DNA of 64,000 bases, taken from Gnetum montanum. Lineage: Eukaryota; Streptophyta; Gnetopsida; Gnetales; Gnetaceae. Under the pieces are notes generated by a model that had not been told where the DNA came from, searched no databases, and worked only from the letters and a program-made list of their open reading frames with translations. This document shows positions 46,845-57,217 of the stretch, in pieces; position 1 is the first letter of the stretch, and every line of letters begins with the position of its first letter. A program made the translations under genes and the position numbers. The stretch covers positions 1,000,519-1,064,518 of the forward strand of contig MNCI01035832.1 in assembly GCA_015680685.1 (NCBI GenBank), in the 5' to 3' direction.

Positions 46845-46862
46845 TCCCTGGCAATGGTGCCA
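46845..46862 (-). promoter_or_regulatory. Primer binding site of element C
   Basis: The - strand TGGCACCATTGCCAGGGA differs from the tRNA-Asp complement TGGCGCCGTTGCCGGGGA at three bases. All three are G-to-A within the three CpG pairs of the site. One base separates it from the LTR. Confidence 0.88.
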
Positions 46863-46863
46863 A

Positions 46864-47663
46864 TGATGAGTGGCGAGGTACCCCTACACTCAACCATACG
46901 AATACAAGCGTTACACATGCGATCCGGTCGAACTCCAAGGACTAAGTGCTTACATGCCTTATGGAACACTTAAGGTTAATCAATCATTGTCTTCCCAAGC
47001 TTACTTGTATTTTTCATGGTTGTATGGTTAAGTAAGCTTGAGGCATGTGATTTTTATGTCTTTTATCGTTTTATCGCCTATGCTAGGAGGGAAAAGGGTG
47101 AAGAGACTAAGTAACTAACTTTCAATAACTAAGCTCTAATCTTCCTAGCATCAGTATCCATTCCCACTTACCATTCACACCCTAAACTAGTGCAATGCTA
47201 CTAGGATTACCAAGCGCTCTTCGTTATTGGGTTACCAAGCGTAACGCACGTGCTCGAAGCAGTCGTACTGAATGCACTTAACTAGGAGAGTTAAGGGTTG
47301 AGAGAGATTAATTGCCTAAGAAATCATTTAAATATTTAACAGTAATTAAAGTCCTATTTAGCTTAGTCCATATGCTACAAGGTTTATCAAAAATTTCATC
47401 TTTATTGCTAGATACAATGTGTGCTCAGGTACAAATTGCTCGAATAAAGATCCGTTCACTTTGAGACTCCTACTGCGGGCACATGGAAATTATTCTAACT
47501 CTGGAATGGGAAAACTACTATAGTTTGGCTAAGGTCTAGATCTAGATGGATAAATGAGGGAAGGCTGCCTCTTATTTATAGAATTGGCGATGGGTTGTGA
47601 TATCACGTACACGATATCGTAGGGGACGACGCGATATTGCAGATGCGATATCGCTACTCATCA
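46864..47663 (-). repeat. 5' LTR of element C (800 bp)
   Basis: On the - strand it runs TGATGAG...ACTCATCA. U3 begins with palindromes GCGATATCGC, ACGATATCGT and a GTGATATCAC near 47600-47655, then CTATAAATAAGAGG. It pairs with 40710-41475. Confidence 0.93.
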
Positions 47664-47668
47664 ACTTG
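47664..47668. repeat. Target site duplication of C, right copy (ACTTG)
   Basis: ACTTG directly follows the LTR end TCATCA and equals 40705-40709. Confidence 0.9.
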
Positions 47669-47784
47669 TGAACTGATTATGTGTTCTTCTATTCAATTGA
47701 GAATAGGATTGATGTTAAAATTGGATTACTAGACCTAACATATATCCTTCTACCATCACCACATCCATTTCTAGTACTTGTCAT
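47664..47784 (-). pseudogene. gag of element E, N-terminal fragment
   Basis: ATG 47784-47782 starts MTSTRNGCGDGRRIYVRSSN, 38 nt after the primer site. The frame runs to the C insertion point with two stops. The remainder of gag is at 40704 and below. Confidence 0.6.
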
Positions 47785-47821
47785 TACTAGATACAACAAC
47801 ACAAAATGAGAAAATTGTCAA

Positions 47822-47839
47822 TGTTATGCTATGATACTA
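47822..47839 (-). promoter_or_regulatory. Primer binding site of element E
   Basis: The - strand TAGTATCATAGCATAACA, three bases after an LTR end TGTGACA, resembles the tRNA-Met site TGGTATCAGAGC of chromoviruses with two mismatches. Confidence 0.6.
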
Positions 47840-47842
47840 TCT

Positions 47843-49900
47843 TGTCACATTCTCTACCTTAAACTTAGGTTAAAAAGCATTGCATTGGGTACAAAACCCC
47901 TAATGTAAAAATGATCATGACAAGAGATAATTGGAAATAAAAATGAACTAACATAATGATAAGTAAGTGAAAGAAAAATTGCAATGATACCATGAGAAAA
48001 AAGAAAAGAAAAGGTGTTATTAGTGAGAGATAGAAGATATACTAGATAGTACAAAATATATAAAAGCAAGATAAAATTGACAAATAAATTGAAAAGTAGA
48101 AAATATAGCATATGAGTCTAAAAGTAATGCTAGAGTTGCCACATAAGACTCATCTCTAATATTCTAAAAATGTTGAGCAAAGGATTAATGAGTCATAGAT
48201 CATCCTCTTTTCTAGGATAAGCTTGCAATAAGAATCACACCAATGCATCATGGAGAGGATTAAATACAAAAAATATTTAGGGATTCCATCTTCAATTAGG
48301 CACACAACTTGGTGCTAGCTTATAACAAATAACAAACATTTAAATACTCAAATAATAATAATCAAGTGTTGATGGTAGAGGAACATAACGAATAGAACAA
48401 CAAGTCTAAAGAACCAAAAGCTCCATCAAGAACTAAAAATTAACTCCATAATTAAATCTAGTAATCTAAAATGTTGCAGACCTACTAGATAGTGTCAAAA
48501 AATGTTTAATGACATTAAAAATTGTTGAATTGAGATCCAAAAAATGGTAGCTAACCATGACCTAACCATGACTCATGGTTCACCTAGAAAATCATTGGCA
48601 AAAATTATAGCAATAATAACTTGACCACAACCTAGCCATGGTCCTTAGTAGATAACCATAATTTTACTATGTCTTGTGCTTAAATAGAGATGACTTAAAA
48701 AAATTAAAAAGAATAAAATAGTAAAGAATATTTGACCAAGACTTCATCAAGTTCCACAGTGACAAATCACAAGTTGACAATGCCTTGTAGGATTACAAGT
48801 TTATCAAAATAAAGACTGAAATTTATAAAATAAGGTTAAAGGATTGATTGTAACCTCACCAAAACTTGTCCTAGGATACCACAACTTGATCATAGCTCAT
48901 GGTCAACACCACAGATCTCATAACAACCCATGGTAGACTCTTGAATTCAATGAAAAGCCCACAAAAGAGAAAAAGCAACTAGAAATGACTTCCAAGTGAT
49001 CGACAATCAATAGGAGGCATAGGAGACATCATAGAGTGGATACAAAGAATCTATTCAAACATTAAACTTAAGGAAAAAGTGACAATTGAAGTGAATATAT
49101 AACAAAGGATCCATAACTTAGGAGAAATCATAAAATAATGATAACTCAGAATTCAGAGAAATGGTCATGACCCAATCAGATATGACAGAAGATGAATCTA
49201 ATGGCAGAAAGACATGAAACTAATGTATAATACCTAAGGTCAAAATAATAATTATGATAAATTCTCACAAAGTCCTTATTTTCCAAAATCATTAAAACTA
49301 ATAAAATTATAATAGAATGTGACTTATTACTAAGGCAAAAAAATTACACAATTCTAGCCATGCAAAAAAAGACCCAACTTAATCATAATTGCATACATAT
49401 TTGACAAATATTCTAATAAAACCTAATTTATATTGATAATGCACAAAACCTAATAACCAAAACAAAACATGAGAAAATTCTAAGATATATCAACCAAAAA
49501 AATAAGAAGCATAAATCCATGGAATGAGTGCATGATCATAGCCACATAGCCATACATGAATCATGTGCACACTTCAACAAGGCTATGGAACATTACCATT
49601 AGTATTTAATTTAATAATAATTTTGCATATAAAAAATGGATGTCGAAGTATAAAAAAGAATGGAGTATGAGATTTGTAATAGAAAACTACTGAAATCTCA
49701 AATGTAGCAACCCTAGCTCTATTTCTAAAATTAAAATTACAAATAAAGAAAACTCCTATAAAACTTCTCATAACTCATGTAGACTTCCCATAAGCTAGTA
49801 AGCCATATGAAAAATACATTAATAAAAAATAAAACATGTCCTAATTAATTTAATCAATACAAATATCATGCACATACAAATTGATCATATCATCACATGC
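47843..49900 (-). repeat. 5' LTR of element E (right end uncertain)
   Basis: The - strand end is GAGAATGTGACA next to the primer site. The start cannot be fixed; F begins by 49921, so up to about 2.05 kb is possible. It holds the palindrome CCATGACTCATGG at 48566-48578 and relatives near 48895 and 48920. No ORF. Confidence 0.5.
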
Positions 49901-49920
49901 CTCACATGCCCGTACCATAG

Positions 49921-51700
49921 CCTATCATGATTTTAGGCAAAGCCCAAATTTTGCCTTTGTTGTTTCTTCATTCCTTCATTATCATTTACATATGTGTGCT
50001 TTTATGTTTTGAAGTTATACATTAAAGAAGGAAAGAATTCAAGAAAAATATCTAAGAAAACCTTAGATAAGCATAGTTTATGCTAAAATAAAAAAGCAAA
50101 GAGAAAAAAAATTAGTTCCACATGAGAGGGAGTTCCAAATCCTCTCCACTCCTTAAGTATAAATAGATACCAAGGAAATTTCTTATCACATAATGAAGCA
50201 TAGAATTTGAGATGTAATAAATGAAGGAATGATTTCTCTTCTTGTTTTCTTCCTTTTTTATTCTCCATCTTTTATCCATTTGACCGTTTAGCATAGTTCA
50301 AGCTTCATAGAAGAGCACTTCCCTTCAATTTTACATTTTTGTTGTAATAGTCCTTCCAAATTAAAAATCTATGATGGTAGTCCATAGTTGTTGAATTTCT
50401 TATAATTTTCCTCATGAAGTCACATAACTTCTCTTATTCTCACAACTCAAAGATCTCTCAATTCTCATATCTAATTCCTCATGATTCTCTCTTAATAATG
50501 GGTTCAATATTGGAAAAGCTCATACATCTCATTCATGTTACACTTTACTCTCTTATGGTATTTTCATTTTTTTAATTTGACCATGTTTTCTCTCTTATTT
50601 TCTCGCATATGTTATATGAATGATATAGTAGGAAGTGTTTGTTGATACGAATATGCTTGAATGTCATCTTTAAAGCCACTCTAATTTTAATGTTTATGGA
50701 ATGTGTTTTCCTCCAATATGTTAGATGAATATGTATGCTATTTTTCACAAAGAATATGAGTTATGATTGAAGGTTTGTTTGCATGTATTTGGGGCTATGT
50801 TTGTTGTAGAGAAGAGGTAGACATGAATGGCTAATTTTCCCTATCAAATTTCTTATGTTTCTTAAGCTCAATGTCAATCCCAACTCATAATCATGTTTGA
50901 GGCTATATTGATCCACATTTTTAAGTGCATCTCATGTCAAATTGAGTCCCATTTCAGTTCCTAGTTTTATGTCAAAACATGGGCATTTTATGTTTCATAG
51001 AACCCCTCTTTTGTATATGTTAAAGGGCATGTTAATTTTCATGTTTTAAATGTATAGAAGTGACCTCCTAATGACTCTAGAATAATACTATAATGTTATA
51101 GCATGTTTCTAAGTACTTTAAAAGTACATGTAAACCTAACTTATTTCCTAAATTTCATGTTAATTCACCAATTTATTTACCTCTCTTAATCCATTTCATG
51201 TGGCCTACTTTAATTTTTATTGCCTACTTCTTGCCTATGCTACATATATTTGAGCTTTATAAAATATGTCCAACCCAATTTAACCATTGAATTCATCAAA
51301 TTTCCCATTAATTTACAACTATGGCTCTTAATTTGTATTTATAGTGAACCATAACTAGATCACAACTTGTGGTCTACATAGAGTTTTAATCATGATCCAT
51401 TTTCAACTTGTGATATGTATAGAGTTAAATTACCTCTATTTCATACCACAATGACTCATGTTATTATAGCATGAGACCATCATGGCCTCATCATAACTTG
51501 TGTTATTAAAGCACAAGGTCACCATGACTCATGATCTTTACAAATTGAATGGAAGAGAAAAGAGCAATAGAATGCCATCTTTTAAGGTTACCATGACTTG
51601 AACATGACTCATGGTCAAGATACCACAAGCTGTGATATTTAGTTTTTTGGTTTTATAGCCACTATGAACTCACTAAATCTCATGGTACACTTTGTTAGCT
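49921..51700 (+). repeat. Left LTR of F
   Basis: Similarity to 53521-55190 begins at CCTAT, and GGCAAAGCCCAAA aligns with GGCAATGTCCAAA. It continues through TTTTATGTTTTGAAGTTA, the TATA region, ATGTTTTCTCTCTTATTTTC and beyond. Three exact ATGACTCAT sites lie at 51451, 51534 and 51604. The 3' boundary is approximate. Confidence 0.65.
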
Positions 51701-53520
51701 TCACCATGACTTGTTGTCAACTCATGTTATTGCATGCTTTTAATGATGGTTAACTTTTTGGATGAAGTTTGAAGTCAAGCTTGATAATCTAAAAGCTTAA
51801 ATAAACATTATTTTTGTTTTAGATTCAAATTTTACATATTTTCTACCATTTAATTTCTATGAATATTCCAATATAAGGCTTTATTTTTACAAATTTTTTT
51901 TTATTACTAACAGGAAACTTCACTAGTGGTTCAATGATGATTAACTTTTTTGTAGATTTTTAAGATTCCATTTTTTTGTTCTAGATAGTATAAAGAGACA
52001 TTATTGCCATGGTGTACTTTGAAAATTGGTATGGAAGCTTCAAGGTTATTTATCTGAATATGAATTCATAGTAAAATTTCAAACTAAATAAGGCTTATTT
52101 TTAGTTTTATGATGTATGAGGCATATTGTTCAAAGTTATGGAAATATTTTTTAAAAATGAAATTAAGGGAGGTCATTTTTATTTAAAAGACATATATCAT
52201 GATTTTAAAAATCCCTTATTTTATTATAATATTTATATTTTAGATGTATTTATTGAGCCCAAATTACGTATCTTTCTTATTATTGTTGTAAGTCATAAAA
52301 GATGGAAAAATCATAGTTTCTAATGCCTCTATGTCATGTTCTACATAGGTGTTTAAAGAGGAAATAATTCTCATTCATCTTGTCTCTCAAATTCCATGGT
52401 TTTAACCTCAAGTGACAAATACATGTTTGTGCCTACAAGATAAGCAAGTTAAAGATCAATAAAAAGAAGAATGGTACCCAAGAAGGGAAGTTTAATAAGG
52501 CTAATGTAACCTAAAAAGACATAATCAAAATTTATCTATGAATTAAAGATTAACAACCAAAGAAGGCTTTAACTGCAAAGGTAAGTGTGTTTTGAAAAAA
52601 CACAAAATTATAAACTAATCAATTAGCTCTTAAATTATTAGTCAAATATTGTAGATGTCTAAGTGGTAAGATGTAATGGATTAAGTAGCTTAATCATGGC
52701 CAAAGTTACCCATAGAATTTGCAATTCCAAAGAGAAAAAGAAGAAGAAGAAATGATCAAGAAGGACACAAGATGAATAAGGCCTTAAAGATACTCATGTG
52801 ACTCAATATAGCCACCAAACTCTCTTAATGAACTAAAGTCAATAGAAGAAGGAAGAGATAAAGATCATACATAATGCAGCTTCCAAGAAATCAAAGAACA
52901 CAAGCCTTAAAAATCAAAATAGTGTTAAGATAAGAGTAATGATCTAAAGCCTCCAAGCCTCAAAGAATGAAGCCTCAAAAAAAGAAAGAAGCCTCAAGGA
53001 AGAAAAGCCTAAAATGATAAAAGATGAATAACACCTCAAAGCTTAATAAGAAAATCATAAAATTGAAAAAGCTCCAAATTTCTAAAGGTCAAGGTCAAAA
53101 ATCAAGCAAGCATCAAAGAAGAAAGTTACAAAACAAATGAATAATTAAGATACCAAAATAAAAGACAAGTTCTATCATAAAATTGAAGGGAGAAAAAAAA
53201 TTCAAGCCTAACTCAATCATCTCCAAATTCAAAGTTCAAGAAATTCTTCAAGGACTTAGTCAAGAAAAAAGGTTTTAAAGAGTACTACAATATCACAAAG
53301 TATCAAATACAAGAAGACATTTAAGAAAAGATGCCTAAAAGGTCATCGCGCATCATTAAAAAAGACTAGATCTAAAAAGGAGTAATACTAATCAAAGGAG
53401 TAGCATCATCACTAAGAAAAAGAAGCATTCATTGAGGCAAGAAGACAATAGTAGAAACATTAACAAGGAGCATTATCAAGTCAAAGAATTATCAAGCCAA
53501 ATTTTTTTCATTTAAGAAGG
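51700..53520 (+). other. Internal non-coding region of F
   Basis: AT-rich to 52430, then purine-rich low-complexity sequence with repeated AAGCCTCAAAG words (about 52960-53060). No ORF above 65 codons and no retroviral motif. No credible primer binding site was recognised. Confidence 0.6.
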
Positions 53521-55190
53521 CCTATTAAGGTTTTTGGCAATGTCCAAACTTTGTCTTTGTTGTTTCTTCATCCCTACATTATTATTTAGATATTTTTTTT
53601 ATGTTTTGAAGTTACGTATTAAAGAAGGAAAGAATGAAAAAAAATTACTAAGAAAACCTTACAAAAGCATAGTTTATGCTAGAAGATAAAACAAAGAGAA
53701 GAAAAGTTAGTCCCATTTGAGAGAAAGTTCTAAATCCTTTTCACTTCACAAGGTATAAATAGATAACATTAGTCTTTATTATCACACATTGAAGCATAAG
53801 ATTTGAGCTTCAAGAAATAAAGTGAGGATGTATCTTCTTAAGACATTTTTTTTTATTTTTCATGCATAATATTTTATCCATTTGAGTGCTTAGCATAGTT
53901 TAAGCTTCACAAAAGAGCACTCCTTTCCATTCTTACACTATTTTAGTCATAGTCTTTCCAAATCCAAGCCCTCCCATGGTAGGCCCTAGTTGTTGAATTT
54001 CTCACAATTTTCCTCATGCTCTAACACTAATTCTCTCATTCTCATAACTCAAAGTTCTCTCAATTTTCAAACTCAAATCCTCATGATTCGTTCTTAAGAA
54101 TTGGTTCAATATTGAATAAGCTCATCCATCTTGTTGATGCTACATTTTACACTTTTATGGTCTTTTCATTTTTGTTTAATTTAACCATGTTTTCTCTCTT
54201 ATTTTCATGCATATGCTATATGAATGATATATTAGGAAGTATTTATTGCTATGAATATGCATGTATCTTGGCCCTAAAGCCACTCTAATTTTTATGTTTA
54301 TATAATGTGTTTTTAGATAATATGTATGTTTTTTCATAACAAATATAAGTTATAATTAACGGTTTTTGCATGTTTTTGAGGTTGTGTTTGTTGTAGAGAA
54401 GAGGTGGTTATGAATGACTATTTTTCCTCTCAAAGTTATTATGTTTTTTAAGATCAATGTCAAGCCCAAGCCATGTTCATGCTTGAGGTCACATTACTCA
54501 CATTTTTGAGTCCCATTTTAGTTCATAGTTTTATGTCAAAACATGAACACTTTATGTTTCATGAAAGCCCTCTTTTGTATATGTTAAAGGGAATGTAAAA
54601 TTTCATGTTTTAAATGTATGAAAGTGGTCTTTCAATGACTCTAGAATAAATATCTAATGTAATAGTATGTTTCTAATCACTTTAAGTACAAATGAAAATC
54701 TAATTTATTATCTAAATCTCATGTTAAACTACCCATCCATGAAAAATTTTATTTGCCTCTCTTATCTATTTCATGTGGATCATATTCATGTTTGTTATCT
54801 AAATCCTTTCTTATGCTACATAGATATGAGCTTCATACAATATATCCAAGCTAGTTCAACCATTAAATTTATCAAATATTCTATTAATTATAATTATAAC
54901 TCTTAAATTTCATATTTAGTGAAATGATGATTAGACCACATCTTATGATTTGCATAGAGTTTAAACCATAGTCCTTGTCCAAGTTATGCCTTTTTCTTAG
55001 GCCATCATGAATTGTGGTATTACAACACAAGGGCCAAGGGCAAAGCATGATAAAATAGCATTTTTAAGGTCATCACAACCAATCCATGATTCATGGTTAA
55101 CACCCCAACTTATGGTATTCATTTCTAATGTTTTTTAGGTCACCATCACTTCACTACAAATCATTGGAGCACCCTAAAGAAATTTTTCAT
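53521..55190 (+). repeat. Right LTR of F
   Basis: The second copy of the F repeat, with small indels against the left copy. The bZIP-like sites are decayed here, e.g. CCATGATTCATGG near 55086. Confidence 0.65.
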
Positions 55191-57217
55191 TTTTCATAGC
55201 AAAGCCTCAAAGTTAAGAATTTACATTGTAATTTAGTGGAGATTTAAAGGTAGATATAATTGCCTATTTTCCCATTAAAAATCCTATCCCGTAGCCTCAT
55301 TTTTTCAAAATTTTGGGCATTTCTTGATATGTAATATGGAATTTACAGCCCATAATGTTGGAATTTCATTTTATGCCAATGTATGAAACCTAGAATGTAA
55401 ATATGTTGCCAAAATCTAACAGCAAAATCCAAATACATTGCAAAAATTGGCAGAAAAGGCCAAAAACGTTGGTGGCATTTATGTTGGGATTTGGCCCATG
55501 AAAATAGCCTAAACATGCCATCAAATTTAGCAAGAAAAGTTAGAATATGTTGGTGGTTCATGGGCTGTACTTTTTGGATGGTGAAAGTACCAAATATGTT
55601 GGTATTTCATGCCCAAAAAGTCAAAAAAAAAAACTTTGGTGCATCATATGTCACAAATTTTGGACACCAAAAGCTTCCAAAAAGTGGCAAAATTTGTCGA
55701 AAATTGGGCAACAATCATCGAAGAATCAACTAGCAAGAAATTGGAATGCACATAGCCTATTTAAATGAAAGTTTGCATCTATTGAAGAACTTTTGGATCA
55801 TCTTTGCATTGATCAAACTTGAGACTTTTGGAGCAATGCAATCAACTAAGAGTCCACAATCGATTCTTCCCTAATGAAATGCATCAAGAGTAAGGAGTTG
55901 GTTCATTACAAATCAAATCGTGAAACTAGTGCAAAATGTAGTTGTAGAACACATCTTGCAAGTTTGTACCAAATCCATCAAATATAATTATGTCTCAAGC
56001 TTTTAAAGGTCTTGATTTGTACTCCTTCTTAAACTTATTCTTACATTATTACATTTGATATAAAAGTTTTAGTCATTTCCGTTTACTAATATTACTCTTG
56101 TTATTTTCCTTGTTCTTAGATCTCTCATTGTATTTTTGTTCACTTGTTTTGTTATAGTTTTCCCTATTTATTTATACATTAATTGGTAATAGATTCCCTA
56201 AGTCCCTGAGTGATAGACAAGACCATTCAAGGCACTTTGGATCCTTGTCAAGCCTTGTGGATCCATGAGTAAGATTGTTCCGCATGAGAACTTTTTGTTC
56301 TTCCAGCATCAAAGTTTTCATCACTACAGTTTCTAATGCTAGAAGAAGGGTTTCCACTTGAATTCTTCCTCAAAACTTATTTGCATATTTTTCCTATTCT
56401 TACTCCTTTCACATTAGCATATCTTAACAGATAAAAATTATTTTGGGTTTTTGTGTTATTGTAGTTGTAGCGTATAAACCTAAAGCTAGTTTACCAAGAA
56501 AAAAATTTTATACACTATTTGTATAGTGCACTATGAAGTGGTATTTCAACTTCACACTTAAAAAATAATTTTCATTATTGTAGTTATAGTGTTGTCTCTG
56601 TATCTTACGTTGGAAATTTTTGGTAGCATAGTGTGAATTATTTTCTTGGTTTTCTATAGTTATAGCTCAAAATTTCTTCCTACTCTAGCATATACGTTAG
56701 AACCCATTTACCCTTTCCTAGCCTTGCTACATACATTGGCAAAACTTTGAATTTTTTTTAATTTTTCATAATAGTTACAATAATTACTTTGAAATCTTAC
56801 ATATTGAAGCTTTACTTATGTTGGAGTGTGTTAGTTAGGAAATTCCACGTTAACCTTATATATTTTATGCCTTTTTGTTATTCCATAGACCTACATCACA
56901 ACATAACACATATGGTCCCAAACCAAGAATCAATGTGTATCTATGATCCTAAGGATCATGTAGTGATAGAATGTAGACAATCCCTTAGGTGGAGGGGGAC
57001 AAGAATTAGATTTCATAATTATTAACAAAGAGTATTATAATTTCATCTATGCTAAAACCCAAGCTAGCCTCTTCATCCCATGTTTATAATTAGATGTCAA
57101 GCATTAGTTTGAAATCATCCACTAAAATGGAAAAAGTATATTTTCTCATCCTATGACTAAATCTACTTAACATACTTTTGTACATGCATGTTAACATAGC
57201 TAATAAATGTTGATGAG
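55190..57217. other. AT-rich region without recognised genes
   Basis: Between 55330 and 55740 imperfect copies of ATGTTGG(T/A).TTTCATG..CC and CAAAAAGT-type words recur four to five times, suggesting a decayed tandem repeat of about 60 bp. The rest may be the leader or LTR of G; no LTR pair or primer site was found. Confidence 0.5.

Larger units (their letters stand above)
40710..47663 (-). mobile_element. Non-autonomous Athila-like element C (no RT, RNase H or integrase)
   Basis: 6954 bp, two LTRs, primer site, gag-protease and polypurine tract on the - strand, flanked by a perfect ACTTG duplication. The sequence passes from just after protease straight to the spacer that follows integrase in A and B2, so about 3 kb of pol is missing, and ORF3 is missing too. 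It inserted into gag of E. Its gag-protease is the best preserved in the window. Confidence 0.92.
36977..49900 (-). mobile_element. Chromovirus-like Ty3/gypsy element E, split by C and D
   Basis: On the - strand: 5' LTR from about 49900 to 47843, primer site, gag start at 47784, element C (40710-47663), rest of gag, protease, RT, RNase H, integrase up to 36977, where D is inserted. RT and integrase motifs (GLNNG.., FIDDILVY, AYHPH) and a tRNA-Met site fit Del/Tekay-type chromoviruses. The integrase chromodomain and 3' LTR are missing. Confidence 0.8.
49921..55190 (+). mobile_element. Non-coding LTR retrotransposon derivative F (LARD-like)
   Basis: A direct repeat of about 1.7 kb (49921-51700 and 53521-55190) flanks about 1.8 kb without any ORF. 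Both copies have GTATAAATAGATA as TATA box (50150, 53753) and AATAAA nearby, which gives the + orientation. Large LTRs with a non-coding middle fit a large retrotransposon derivative. Terminal TG/CA, primer site and target duplication were not firmly located. Confidence 0.65.

Noticed and set aside
52471-52490. TGGTACCCAAGAAGGG as primer site of F
   Set aside because: The match to any plant tRNA 3' end is weak and the position relative to the LTR end is uncertain.
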